Shown piece after piece: positions 1 through 9,600 of a DNA stretch of 39,391 nt (position 1 is the stretch's first letter; the number at the start of each line of letters is the position of its first letter). The stretch spans positions 992,366 through 1,031,756 of the forward strand of contig NW_019091402.1 of NCBI RefSeq assembly GCF_001949145.1. Reading direction: 5' to 3'. The notes below the pieces were generated by a model. The model did not search any database, was not told where the DNA came from, and saw only the letters and a list, made by a program, of their open reading frames with translations. Source of the stretch: Acanthaster planci. Lineage: Eukaryota; Echinodermata; Asteroidea; Valvatida; Acanthasteridae. Made by a program: the position numbers and the translations under genes.

Positions 1-354
1 CTGCCCATACGAACAGGCAGTAATGAGAAAGTTCTATACAGACGAGGTTGTGGGTAAGAAAGTCTTGCTGCTTTCGACGAGGTTCGCTTACTAATTGAAA
101 TTATCAAAGGTGCACCTTTGATCTTTTTGCATCAACCATAGTTTGCAATCCCTGTGAACTTAAACGTTTTCGTAGCATACTCGATCAGGGTCATTGCTAT
201 TTTAGCAGTGTGCTCATTTTAATCTTCAAGAACGCATTCAACAACACGAATTTATTTTCAAATCAAAAACAAATTCCAACTTAAACCTTTGGAAATATTT
301 AAACTTCAAAACCTGTTTCATCAACTTCAGGCTTCACACGCTGTATTCCCTCAC

Positions 355-590
355 CCAGTGGTGTGACGTAGCATTGACGTCCATGGTCCGTCTGATCAGG
401 TGATCAGGACAGTCCAAGAGAAGTTTGCCCGTCACCACCCCGGCATTGTTCACCAAGATGGTGACGTCACCGATTTCAGCTTTGACCTTGGCCGCAGTCT
501 TGTACACCTCATCGGCGTTGGTCACGTCCACCGTGTAGGCCGATACTCTCCCGTCGAAGGCCTGGATCATGCGACTTGTCTCTTCGTTAG
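355..590 (-). CDS. SDR coding exon 2: beta-3 to NNAG and catalytic Asn
   Basis: The exon encodes residues 70-148. It starts [11 protein letters not shown], continues with the beta-3 acid segment YTVDVTN (88-94), NNAG (117-120) and N142, and ends at W148 in phase 0. Reading on past the donor gives a frame (VREYSV) unlike the family, which supports the splice call. No further exon is visible between 1 and 349. Confidence 0.85.
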
Positions 591-1392
591 CTGGATAGTG
601 GGGTTTCAAGAGACTGTGATATTCTTCACATAGACCGTATTCGCAGGGTACCAATTTCAGTCGTATTCCTGAACGTGTTCTATACATTTGAAACCCTTAA
701 TGGGATGGTACCGCGGTGATTTTCGAGGTCGGAATGAAATCGTAGAATAGAGTCTGGTTCTTTAAATTTAACGTTTTCAAATGAATACACTGCGTTGGGG
801 AATCTGACTGAAATTGGGTATCCCGCAAATACGGTTTATTCAGAGTAAGCTTAGTTTTACGAATATCACGATCTTTAGTAATTTATGTAGGTAAAAGGAT
901 AATTTGAGGGCGAATGGGGGAAGAATATCTCACAAAAGTATCACATTTAAACCACAAAACCTATGTATAACAAAGGTCAAGACCGCAAAAGTACTTGTTT
1001 CATGTTCACAGATTGATTGAACTTTGTAGCTTAAAGCTCGAGGTTTCGCAAACATTTTGTATAACATAATAATAGAGTGTCTAGACTTCTCGTTGAAAGT
1101 CCAAGATCACAATGACCTCAGGTGGATAATCAATATTTGTTTCTTTCTCCCCTGATAAGATTACGTGAGCCCAGGTCGTCTAACCTGCCGTGTTGACGTC
1201 CCACAGAACGACGTTGGCGTCGCGTTTAGCAAACTCGATAGCGTAGAGGCGGCCCATGCCCATACCCCCGCCGGTGATCAGCACTATCTCCCCGCTCACG
1301 TCCTTCCGTTTGCGCAAAAACCTTGGGGTGAGAAACTTCACAAAGCCCACGAGAATGTACCAGATGGCCAGGAAGAAGCGGAAGAGGCCCAT
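355..1392 (-). CDS. SDR16C-like short-chain dehydrogenase/reductase, 5' part (residues 1-148; gene runs off the left edge)
   Basis: Two exons join cleanly: 1392-1185 (ATG at 1392, 208 nt, ends ACGGCAG|GTTAGA, phase 1) and 590-355 (acceptor CTATCCAG|CTAACG, 236 nt, ends TGG|GTGAGG, phase 0). The product starts with a hydrophobic stretch (about residues 3-25) and a basic RKRKD turn, typical of the membrane anchor in SDR16C retinol/17-beta-hydroxysteroid dehydrogenases. A Rossmann motif TGGGMGMG (40-47, family TGxxxGxG) follows, then an acidic residue after beta-2 (D65 in VVLWDVN), which in the family favours NAD(H). NNAG is at 117-120 and the tetrad asparagine in DVNATSHHW at 142. The catalytic Ser and YxxxK should lie in exons left of position 1. 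Inferred role: oxidation or reduction of retinoids, steroids or other lipids at ER or lipid-droplet membranes. The exact paralogue (SDR16C5, HSD17B11/13-like) cannot be decided from the N-terminal half. Confidence 0.85.
1185..1392 (-). CDS. SDR coding exon 1: anchor and NAD-binding TGxxxGxG
   Basis: The exon encodes residues 1-69 plus one base. ATG is the first methionine after a likely acceptor: a pyrimidine-rich run ending TTCTTCCAAAG lies about 45 bases upstream on the minus strand. The CpG-rich, uninterrupted frame contrasts with the AT-rich flanks. Confidence 0.85.
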
Positions 1393-1436
1393 GATGTGCT
1401 TTCGCTAAGTCGGGGCCCGATCGTAGATTCAACTCT

Positions 1437-3563
1437 TTGGAAGAAATAAGAAACCCGACAATGAAAAGTTATATTGCTTATTTAACAGTCGCATATTTTC
1501 CCTTCAATTACTTATTCATACATCTTCTGATTTGATTTACGTTGATATAATAAGCTCTGTACACGTCCTGTGGCTAAGGCTCTTGGGAAATCTGTTAGCC
1601 AACAGTTTCCATATGCGCATATGTTGGTTCAGGTCGTAGCCTCAACTTTCTGGCGCGGTCCAAGCTTCTCCTTGCCGGTGACACGTGACTGGCATTGGTT
1701 TAACTTCAGTTATCACTTTTGCAAAAATTACTTCCCTACTTTATTTTACTAGGGGGCCTGAATGGTAAGTTATATTAAGTTTGAAGTCGTGCAGAGTGCC
1801 ATTTAAATTTTGAGCTGGATCCGCCTTGGGAGCAGGTGGCAGAGTGGGACATGCCCCGGGTGAACTTAACCTGTAACTTGTCAACCACGCATTCCCAGCC
1901 CTGAATTATTACCACATGCAGCTGTGCACATGACCAAGGCCAAGCAAATCATAGCGAAACCATCGACGGCGAGGGGAAAACGACTGCACATTACAAACAC
2001 GTCTATTCATTCATTTCGTTTAGTGAATGTACATGTACAACGACCGATTACGCGTAACAGTGACATAAAATTGATAAGCTATTTATTGCCAATATAAGCT
2101 TTAACTGCAAAAATTGGGGTGTTAAATTTAACAGCCCCGTTATCAGAAGACTATGCCAATACTTTTCACAAAGTTAAAAATTTTGTTTGTGTCACGTTTA
2201 ACACCCTCCAGTGCATTGTAGGTCTATAGGTGTGCAAAGTAACACCGGCAGTGTTAAAGTAACACCCTATGGTGTGGTACTCTGATAAACAGCAAAACAT
2301 GTTGCAGTTTTGCAGTGTATGGTCAAGGCCGATGATGGTTATGGTTGTCAAGGCTTGGCATATCTCAATTGTATTTTTTTAGATAAACGGATCAACCCTA
2401 CAAATTGACATCGGACAGAGATTTTTTTCAACCTGTCTCAGTGCAGCCGATTTGGAGCGGCTCGGACCTCTAGGATACATGAATATGCAACCATTCATAA
2501 GTCATGTGTACAGTTTTAGTAAGGTTGAACCACTGAGGGGCTTTTACAATTAATGAATTAAATAAAATATTAAAAACAGGCCAGATAAACACTGTTTTCC
2601 CAGAAAATATACGCGAAATTCAAAATGCACGGTTAATGCAAAAAGTTCGCTCTTGCTATGTTTCGCCATTCCGCACTCGTAAATGTGACATTCCACTCTA
2701 GTATGTGGTACCCCAGGGGCTGGTATAAATTCGGCATCAAAACAAGTGGGAGACTTGCCAACTTCCCCAGCCCCTAAAAAAGGAAACAAAGCAAAACCGC
2801 CACGAAAAGCGTTAAAGAGGCTAGAGAAAAATCCGTCAGGACCCCTTCAGAGTCAATATAGGCATTGAGGCACCGATCCATGGTGTAAAGCTGAAAAAAG
2901 GGGGGTCCAATTTCTGTCATGGCAAATTCTTTCACTGTGATCCATAGAATTCTCCGCAGCTTAAGCAATGTCTATTTTACACGTATAGGAGACAGAAATG
3001 TCATTGAGCGATCTTCCCAAAAAAATCCAAGATTTCACATGCTCCCCTCTAAAACATCATGTAATGTCATTGTAAGAATTGTTTTCCTTATGTTTGAATT
3101 TTCAAGTGATCCCCCCTCCCCCCAAGGGTACCCCCAGTAAGAAAGGTAGGAATTTTATACAACATTCAGGTCGACCTATTGGCCCCAAACCCTAGATGGA
3201 ACAGAGCCAAATGCTGTAAGATCCGCCTGCCGAACCTCGACATAATGTATGGTAGATGTCAGCATACAACAGCCCGGTTTAACACGCAGGTCCCATCTAC
3301 GGTGATTTTCAATTTTTGACGTGATTATTTTCGGCCACAGTGTCCAGTGATCGGGGCAGAACCCTGTTCACTTTCGATCACCACATATCAGCTTTCATAA
3401 AACAACAATTTACCACAGATTGGAAGCAGTGAACTATTCCAGGACCTAATATCCAGGAATACTTTCTACACATAGTTGGTGAGAACCGTGCCTCGTCAAC
3501 TCGTACAGTAACTAATTACATATTTACACTGAATAGCTTAAACGGTGAATGACGGCAACCTAC
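1437..3563 (-). other. Likely 5'-UTR intron of the SDR gene; no gene seen
   Basis: AT-rich, with only short unconvincing reading frames. It contains an imperfect palindrome at about 2117-2139 (GGGGTGTTAAATTTAAC followed by AGCCCC) and further TAACACC/GGTGTTA words to about 2275, the look of a degraded short repeat. A C-rich run lies at 3109-3135. Confidence 0.4.
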
Positions 3564-3676
3564 CTTCAATCCAGCAGCTCTACGCCACGTAGTCACAGCG
3601 AATACGCTGCCCCGAATCACCACTTTCAAAGAACGCCAGGCGAACGAGGTTCAGTCCAGTGAAGCTATATATACCC
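3564..3676 (-). promoter_or_regulatory. Candidate TATA promoter and non-coding first exon of the SDR gene
   Basis: On the minus strand GGGTATATATAGC lies at 3676-3664. About 30 bases downstream (near 3640) transcription would begin, and the sequence then runs to GAAG|GTAGGT, a strong splice donor whose last exon base is 3564. The stretch is GC-richer than its surroundings and points toward the SDR coding exon 1, whose ATG is preceded by a plausible acceptor near 1436. I infer a 5'-UTR exon of about 75 bases and a 5'-UTR intron of about 2.1 kb. TATA box and donor are seen; their link to the SDR gene is inference. Confidence 0.45.
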
Positions 3677-3679
3677 TTC

Positions 3680-4700
3680 CTATGTAGTCCCAAGTTCAAG
3701 GTACACCAAGGCAAACGATAGCCTCTTGTCAAGTCTTTTGAGTATGTTACAAGGATGGAGGCCCATCACGGTCACACACTGACTTGGCATTTTAACCGTC
3801 TGCGACATGATGCGAGACCAACGTGTGTATTGCGTATTGAAGACCAAAATTCACGACCTCGCTCAATGGGACAATATTGACGCGCCCTGTGAAAGACGCC
3901 CTAACCTTTACAGTTCTTTCCAACGACAACTTTTCATTGATTCCAATCTTGTTTGCATTGCTTGGTCATTGTGTACAGTTTTTGGCGTCATGTTTGGAGG
4001 GTCACCTTTTGCACTACATGTATGGTTCAGAGTACGGAGCGCATGTTTCGAATAATTATTTCAAAAAGAGATGCTGCATCAAGTTTTCTTTACAAAAACC
4101 CAATGCGCCGAAATGATGTCACGAAATCCTAACACTTTCACAAGTTACAGTCCTTGTTAATAATAGGTATATGCCAGTGTGGTTAGATTTCACAAATGCC
4201 AATAGTACACTCGTCCAACCACGCGAAAAGTCAGGAGCAAAGTGACTCTGCATAAAAATAATGTTGCAGATACATTTTATTATGTAGGCCTATGTCAAAA
4301 GCACTGGCTCGAGAAAGCGGTCGATATGGAAGTCGGCAGTTCATGCAAAAATTTTATAGAACTGATGTCAAAACGTCAATGAGAAATCAGAAAAGGGCTA
4401 CTTGGGCTCACTCCAGCACAAAATAATGCTTGCTGATGAAATCAAGGCCGAAAGGGGGACATGACTTCCTAAGAGTCATTGTAGTGCATGCTTTTTTGTA
4501 AGTCTGGCCGATAAATATCGAGGAGAAAAAGACTGTTGTGTCTTGACAGTTCTAAGTTCAAGACCACACGACCTCCGGGGAAACCTTTGCACCACGTTCA
4601 ATAATAAAAGATTCAAGGCAGGCAAACAATACACGTATACATATGTTTATCTTTGGTAAGATAAGGCTATGTCATGTAACAAGACTTGCTGACACCGCGC
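3680..4700. other. Intergenic stretch without recognisable gene
   Basis: Frames here are short, lack recognisable domains and overlap one another. No splice-bounded coding exon, RNA gene or clear repeat was found. Confidence 0.5.
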
Positions 4701-4718
4701 GGTACATACCTACCACCG

Positions 4719-4933
4719 ATGGTGTAGCGAGGATGTTAGTGGGGGCACAAAGGGGGCACCAGCATCTTATGGGCACCAGCTTTCAGGGGTGTGGCTTTGG
4801 GGGGCAAGTTTTTGCTTGCCTTGCTCAATATCCATTCATCCGTTTTTTAGTGGGGGGCACCTAGGGGCATCAGGAATCTGTGGGGGCACGTGCCCTCAGC
4901 CCTCCCTCACCCGGCTACGCCACTGCCTGCCGG
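4719..4933. repeat. GTGGCGTAGC-ended dispersed element inserted next to the SDR relic
   Basis: Imperfect inverted ends: ATGGTGTAGCGAGG on the left and, reading inward from the right, AGTGGCGTAGCCGGG. The interior is G-rich with repeated GGGGGCAC words. The 8-mer TACCACCG occurs on both sides (4711-4718 and 4934-4941), as a hAT-type target duplication would, but the right copy is offset by several bases from the terminal arm, so the exact ends are uncertain. The element abuts the point where the SDR-like exon stops. Confidence 0.5.
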
Positions 4934-4934
4934 T

Positions 4935-5105
4935 ACCACCGCGGCCCATACCGCTACCCGCGCCGCCGGTGACAAGCAGAACTTCCACTGCCACGTCCTT
5001 GCTCGTATACGCCAACTCAAAAAACAAACTATCACCAAGGCCTCGAGAAAGTGTACCAGAGGGCCAGGTGATAAAGACGGCTTGAAAGAAGCCCAAGATC
5101 TGGTA
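4935..5105 (-). pseudogene. Frameshifted relic of an SDR16C-like first exon
   Basis: Read on the minus strand, one frame gives ILGFFQAVFITW, the adjacent frame gives PLVHFLEALVIVCF, and the first frame resumes with SKDVAVEVLLVTGGAGSGMG. In that order these pieces match the anchor, the FLEAL segment and the TGxxxGxG Rossmann loop of SDR16C proteins, and parallel the intact exon at 1185-1392. At least two frame changes are needed, and homology stops right after GMGRG where a repeat begins, so the expected A-I-E-F continuation is missing. No start codon in a good context is retained. I read this as a dead tandem copy rather than an exon of the live gene. Confidence 0.65.
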
Positions 5106-5439
5106 ACGTGATTGACTGTAATAATTCTGACTGACTGGGGAAATGTGTTCCCGTTGGAATTTGTTGTCTTGGCCTTGTTTTTTAACAGTGCCAACCGTCA
5201 TAAAAATCAAACAAGGTGCACGTCATGCCCAACGAATACCTCTTTACTTATTAAAGTTACGGAGCCTTATGAATGACGTACGTTTTTCCGTTCAAAATTG
5301 TGCATAGGTCACTTGCCCTAAATGTCTGCGAAGGTGCACCCAATGCAGTTACCTTTGTTCCGACTCACCTTTGAGCATCAGGTAAACTTTGAACGCTCTG
5401 AATGGGTATCCACCAACAGCAGGGAAACATTGCACAAAG

Positions 5440-5800
5440 ATAAGCCTTTTGCGAGTTAACTTTGCCCCAAATCTGGTACACTGAGCTCTTTCAATTCACG
5501 TGAACATAACAACTTGAATTCTCCTTACTAAATCCACCTTTGCTATACCTAGTGACTCGTGGCAAGCTTTTGCTTACTTTAGAGACGCCTTGCAACAATA
5601 CACTGTTCTCAATTGATAACGAGGGCACAAAGGAACCAGTCCATTCCAGAGATGGTAGTGTATGCGAAAGCTTGCCCCTAATCGCGAGGTATAGCAACGG
5701 TGTCCTTTAGTCTGGGGAATTCAAATCGTTATTTTTATGTGCAGTCAGATAACTCACTGCACCAGATTTTATTCAAATTTAACTCGCGAACGGCTTATTG
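5440..5800. repeat. Foldback (long inverted repeat) element, about 360 bp
   Basis: The left arm (from about 5440) and the reverse complement of the right arm (to about 5800) align over roughly 150 bases: TAAGCC..GCGAGTTAA, AAATCTGGT, GAATTC(T/C)CC, TTGCTATACCT, GGCAAGCTTT. A short unpaired centre lies near 5600-5640. Half-length relatives occur at 22765-22910 (left-arm type) and 31313-31439 (right-arm type). No coding capacity. A non-autonomous DNA transposon (MITE/foldback) is the likely nature. Confidence 0.75.
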
Positions 5801-6558
5801 AATTCCAGAGGCCAACGATGGAGACCACAAAGTGTCATTGCGGGATTTCATTGATTCTCCCGATGCACACGTGTGACCCAACCTAGGAAAGTGACCTTAC
5901 CAAGGTTATAATTGATCTCAAAGCCGTGAGTCTCGCACGATGGCGGGCGCTATATCAACCCATATCCTTTTCACCTAAATAACCCCCCCGTTTACATTGT
6001 GATACTAAACTGAGTGGCGCATCAATACGGAATTTGGTCTTTTTACAGCAAAGCACAAGAGGAAAAGAGACACACAAAATGGTCTCATTTGCGCCCGATT
6101 AACTTTGTTTTCAGTCTTTGCATTGTCAAGTCTTCGACTTCTTGGTTGCTAAAACAAATATCAGTATTCGCTAGATGATTGCAATATTAATATTCCGTAT
6201 TCGATAAAATTGCTATCATGGGTAGGCGTGTCCACGTTACGGGTGCATCTGCGCCAGAAAAACTGTTGCTGTTCTTCCAGACTCAAATTCAGAATTCTGC
6301 TAGACTTGATAAATATATACTTTTAAACTATAAAGTGTACCCCAGTGAAGCGGCATCTTTGCAACAGCGTCCTCAATTTGGAGCAAATAGCAGCATGGAC
6401 GTGGTCAAAACACATGTAGTGAAAACAAGCAGATGTTGGAGAAATCAAGGGGGGGGGAAGATACATAATTCAGATAAACGAATGTTTAGCAAAGTAGGAG
6501 TCTTGTGCGGAATCCATAAAGATAGTGAGAACGAAAAAACAAAGCTAGGACTAGTTAT
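5801..6558. other. Downstream flank of the transporter gene; no gene seen
   Basis: AT-rich. A 114-codon plus-strand frame (6218-6562) overlaps the transporter's last codons and has no family resemblance. I could not find a clear AATAAA for the minus-strand transporter here. Confidence 0.4.
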
Positions 6559-6671
6559 CTAGCGGCAGCTACGCAAACTTTTCAACAGAAGAGGAACCAT
6601 CACAATCAACTGCAAGATCCCGATGACGGCGAAACCGAAGTCATAGCTGCCAGTGTGATCATACACAAAAC
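6559..6671 (-). CDS. Transporter exon 5 (residues 390-426): TM12 and C-terminus
   Basis: 113 nt, acceptor ATTTTCAG|GTTTTG, stop TAG at 6561-6559. It carries GFVYDHTGSYDFGF followed by TM12 and ends KSLRSCR, much shorter than the tail of MCT1-4. Confidence 0.88.
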
Positions 6672-9600
6672 CTGAAAATAAAAAGGAACAGAATTTTACC
6701 AATGGAGACAGTAATTTCGAAGCGTAGAGAATTCGTTTCCATTTCAAAAACACATTTTTCAAATTGCGTCAAATTTCGAATTGTGATGTTTTCTGTCTGT
6801 GTGCGACCGCATTGCAAAAAACATGTTCTGTGATCAGATGTTCTTTTACGTTTGAGTTAATGCAGACTCGTGAGAACGTAATTTGGCACGATTGAGTAGT
6901 GAGTCCCTGCGTTTTGATATTGAGCACCTTTTTCAACAAACTGCGCTCAGATTGAGCGTCGGGCAAATCAGCGTTCCCAATAGGTATCATGTGACGCCAG
7001 TTCCTGCCTGGGAGACTGGAATGAGTTGGCCTACCTTCACCTCCGAAGCGCCTTCCTTTCTTTCTAAAATAATATTGGGCACCATTCCTTTTGAGAATAG
7101 TCTTTACATAATGCTTTTAGTCTTGTCCATTTCATTATAAAGATGCAGGTTGATCGAAACGAATGAGAAAGTGCTGCTTTACCGGGAATAAATCCCCCGA
7201 GACACCTGAATAAGCCGGCAAAGAAGTTGGACCAGCCCATGGCCTGGGCGAGCCTGTCTTGTCCCAAGTACTCTTTCAACATCACCGCGACCAGCGTGAA
7301 GACCGCTCCCACGCCCGTTAGGAGAACAAAGGCATTGGCCATCAGCAGCCAATCCGTCACCATCCAGCAGTTGACGATGTGGGGCAGAGCAGCCAAGATA
7401 GTGGCGACCACTGTAGCGGCCGTGGTTGTCAACTTCTCTGCACGGAGAAATGTTCGCTTGTGCTTTACTGTTCAATCTACCTGTTTGCTTTGTTGGTTTC
7501 AAAGCAATAAACATGCACCATTCTGAAACATGGATTTAAAGGCTCATGGTATATAGTCCTTTATCATGATGCTGCCATGTTTGTCTTGTTCCCTGCAGAC
7601 CCGCTGACAATAGTAATACAACTTGTTGATTATTAAATGGAGCAGACTATTTTCCCCTCCAGCCTCAGTTTGGTAAACTTTGGTTACATTGCTTTGAATG
7701 GTAGAAACTTAAAGGAAGATGGCTGCCCCATGGTTCAGATCAGTAGAAGGACCTTTAGACACCGTCCCGATGTTCTCGTGGTGGTGTTATGTTGACAAAG
7801 ACTTTGATCTAGTGTAGCAAGTCCGGTGTGGCGGTCTCAGCTGTCTCCCGGTCTCAGCGGTCCCCCTTACCAAATATGGTAAAATACGTCATGCCATCTC
7901 TGCGCACGACAACGGGAAAGTGGTACATTTAATTTCCGGCTATTCAAGGGGGGCCGCTGAGACCGGGAGTCAGCTGAGACCACCACACCGGCTAAAACTT
8001 ATGCAGCTCAAGCCACCAAAATGGATCTATTTATCAAGTCTTATTCAACGGGTCTGGCAAAGGGATAAGCTCGTTACACGCGTCTTGTGGACGTCGCAAC
8101 GCGTAATACTCGAAGGACGTCATTACTTCCATCGAGCTGATCACTGTTAAGCCTGTTTTTGCTCTTCACTGGTCGACGCAGCCTTGTCTCGTTTGTTTAA
8201 TGCGTGTACACCAGGACAGGAGGTGGGCTTTTACCAGCCTTCCCTGTAGTTGGCAGCCTGGAAATTGCGGGGGCTGGGAACCAGGCGGGCCTGCCCGGTC
8301 TCTCCGTTGCGGACTACTGAAGTAAATTTGACCACGCAGCCCGTGCATGAGCGTGTTCATTGCGCTGATCATCGCAAGTTTGCATGTTGAATCGGCCGTG
8401 CCCAAAGGCCGCACCCTTCCAAATTCATTACCAGTCCAATGTTAAATCGGCATCATAGGGTAAAGTACCAAGGACGATCGTTTTGCCAACCTGCGGTCGA
8501 TTTCGCCGGGTACCGACGATACCTTTTGCGTAACAGTACAAGGGAAAACTCACTAGTGGTCAACAAATCGTTCGAACTTGCCATTATCATACCTGCACTG
8601 AAAAATAACTATCAAGCCAATAAAAGTAGGACTACACAAAATACAAGCCTCGTGCACCTATAGGCCAACATATACAGGCCTCTTGCACCTATAGACCTAC
8701 ATATACAAGTCTGTTGCACCTATAGGCCTACATATAGAAGCCTCTCGCACCTACATAATTTATCTAAGGCTCATTCATAGGCCTACCTATACAAGGCTCT
8801 TTCACCTGTAGACCTACATACTCAGGTCTGTCACACCTGTAGACCTACATACTCAGGTCTGTCACACCTGTAGACCTACATACTCAGGTTTGTCACACCT
8901 GTAGACCTACATACTCAGGTCGTTCACACCTGTAGACCTACATACTCAGGTTTGTCACACCTGTAGACCCAAATATACAGGTCTCTTGCACCTACAGACC
9001 TAAACATACAAGCCTCTGGCACCTGTAGACCTACATACTCAAGTCTGTCACACCTGTAGACCTACATACTCAGGTCTGTCACACCTGTAGACCTACATAC
9101 TCAGGTCTGTCACACCTGTAGACCTACATACTCAGGTCTGTCACACCTGTAGACCAAAACATACAAGCCTCTGGCACCTGTATATCTACATACACAAACC
9201 TATTGCACTTGTAGACCTACATATACAAGCCTCTAATTGCACCATAGGCTACATACATGGGAACTGCAACAGTATTTCCATCCATAATGCAATGCCTCAA
9301 CTTAGGAAGAATTTTTGCAGAATGACATACCAATAATAAAACGATTGTTTCTTTTAAATGACTCTTTCAACACTCGATCTGTTGAACCAAGCCACAAAAT
9401 ATTATTCGAACGGATATCAAAAGGAATTTGAAGGCATGGGTTTTGAAGGATTACCAACCTGTATAAACTACAAAACTGGCGAGGAATGTTCCGGCCAAGC
9501 CACCGATACCAGCTACGGTCACCATCACAGCCGCCGACTCCAGCGTAAACCCCTTGCGCAGGGCAGCCGGCACAAAGTATATGATCCAAGCATTCTTGTT

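Noticed and set aside
400-633. Plus-strand 77-codon frame
   Set aside because: It is the antisense shadow of SDR coding exon 2, whose minus-strand frame carries NNAG and other family motifs.
1165-1449. Plus-strand 94-codon frame
   Set aside because: It lies antisense to SDR coding exon 1 and shows no domain.
6218-6562. Plus-strand 114-codon frame
   Set aside because: No recognisable domain, low-complexity segments, and it runs into the 3' end of the transporter gene on the other strand.
8642-9250. CRISPR-like regular array
   Set aside because: Units are directly adjacent with no unique spacers, and the DNA is animal nuclear; it is a minisatellite.
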